Source: Candidatus Helarchaeota archaeon (lineage in GTDB: Archaea; Asgardarchaeota; Lokiarchaeia; Helarchaeales; RDOG01). Taken from it: a DNA stretch of 50,175 nucleotides. The position numbers and the translations under genes were made by a program. The stretch is from positions 1 through 50,175 of the forward strand of contig JALGVI010000051.1 of assembly GCA_029838215.1 (NCBI GenBank), in the 5' to 3' direction. Of the stretch, positions 50,167 through 50,175 are shown piece by piece (position 1 is the first letter of the stretch; every line of letters starts with the position of its first letter). The notes beneath the pieces are model-generated. The model saw only the letters and a list, made by a program, of their open reading frames with translations, was not told where the DNA came from and searched no databases.

Positions 50167-50175
50167 GAATCTTTG

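Noticed and set aside
1..50175. CRISPR arrays, rRNA, tRNA and insertion sequences
   Set aside because: I looked for spaced identical repeats, T-arm-like GGTTCRANTCC words in non-coding DNA and transposase motifs. I found none that hold up. A tRNA scan by program would be decisive.

Overview
The window looks like a chromosomal segment of an Asgard archaeon (Promethearchaeota; Lokiarchaeia-like is my best guess). It is AT-rich and densely packed, with no rRNA, tRNA, CRISPR array, insertion sequence or phage module that I can see. The archaeal markers are a proteasome-activating nucleotidase ending in an HbYX-type tail, a NAC-UBA protein, Nre-family DNA repair protein with a PCNA-binding tail, a fused Fae-Hps enzyme, ADP-forming acyl-CoA synthetase and two AbrB/PIN toxin-antitoxin pairs. 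The Asgard flavour comes from a Ras/Rab-like GTPase, a roadblock/LC7 protein, two proteins with a longin-like domain, a VWA + PHD/RING-like protein, a BAR-like coiled-coil protein and a Get3-like ATPase.

Layout. 0.1-3.9 kb: winged-helix protein, Fae-Hps, dCTP deaminase-like, YjbQ family, Get3/ArsA ATPase. 4.5-7.5 kb: two paralogous acyltransferase-like membrane proteins with a Fic gene remnant between them. 7.5-10.4 kb: a four-gene minus-strand operon (longin-like protein, small unknown protein, corrinoid protein, URO-D-type methyltransferase without the usual zinc motif). 10.6-13.6 kb: HflX GTPase overlapping a VWA + PHD/RING-like protein. 14.4-17.5 kb: a three-gene FAD glycerol-3-phosphate dehydrogenase operon. 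17.6-22.4 kb: BAR-like protein, zinc alcohol dehydrogenase, ADP-forming acyl-CoA synthetase, Nre protein. 22.4-25 kb: an accessory stretch with a broken antitoxin, a VapBC pair, an orphan gene, decayed coding sequence and repeats derived from the nreA 3' end.

25-28.8 kb: an unknown protein, a 50-residue zinc protein, trpB2 preceded by a highly structured leader with a Trp-rich mini-ORF, a roadblock protein and a LAGLIDADG-fold protein. 29.1-36.4 kb: a 717-residue repeat protein, cysS, a small membrane protein, NAC-UBA, a PUA protein, PAN and a second VapBC. 36.5-44.6 kb: small GTPase divergent from an unknown protein, M24 peptidase, methyltransferase, LeuC/LeuD-type dehydratase, a deleted alpha/beta-hydrolase and methylmalonyl-CoA mutase. 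44.6-50.2 kb: a 1374-residue surface receptor-like protein with a cytosolic longin-like domain and a secreted, membrane-anchored prenyltransferase-fold protein.

The most interesting observation is the leader of trpB2 (about 27.48-27.72 kb). On the trpB2 strand, a 34-codon ORF carries five Trp codons at alternating positions just before its stop. It lies within nested and mutually exclusive inverted repeats about 90 nt upstream of the tryptophan synthase gene. This is the architecture of a ribosome-mediated trp attenuator, which I would not expect in an archaeon. The second theme is the reuse of a longin-like domain in two unrelated contexts: a corrinoid/methyltransferase operon and the cytosolic tail of a giant Ig-like surface protein.
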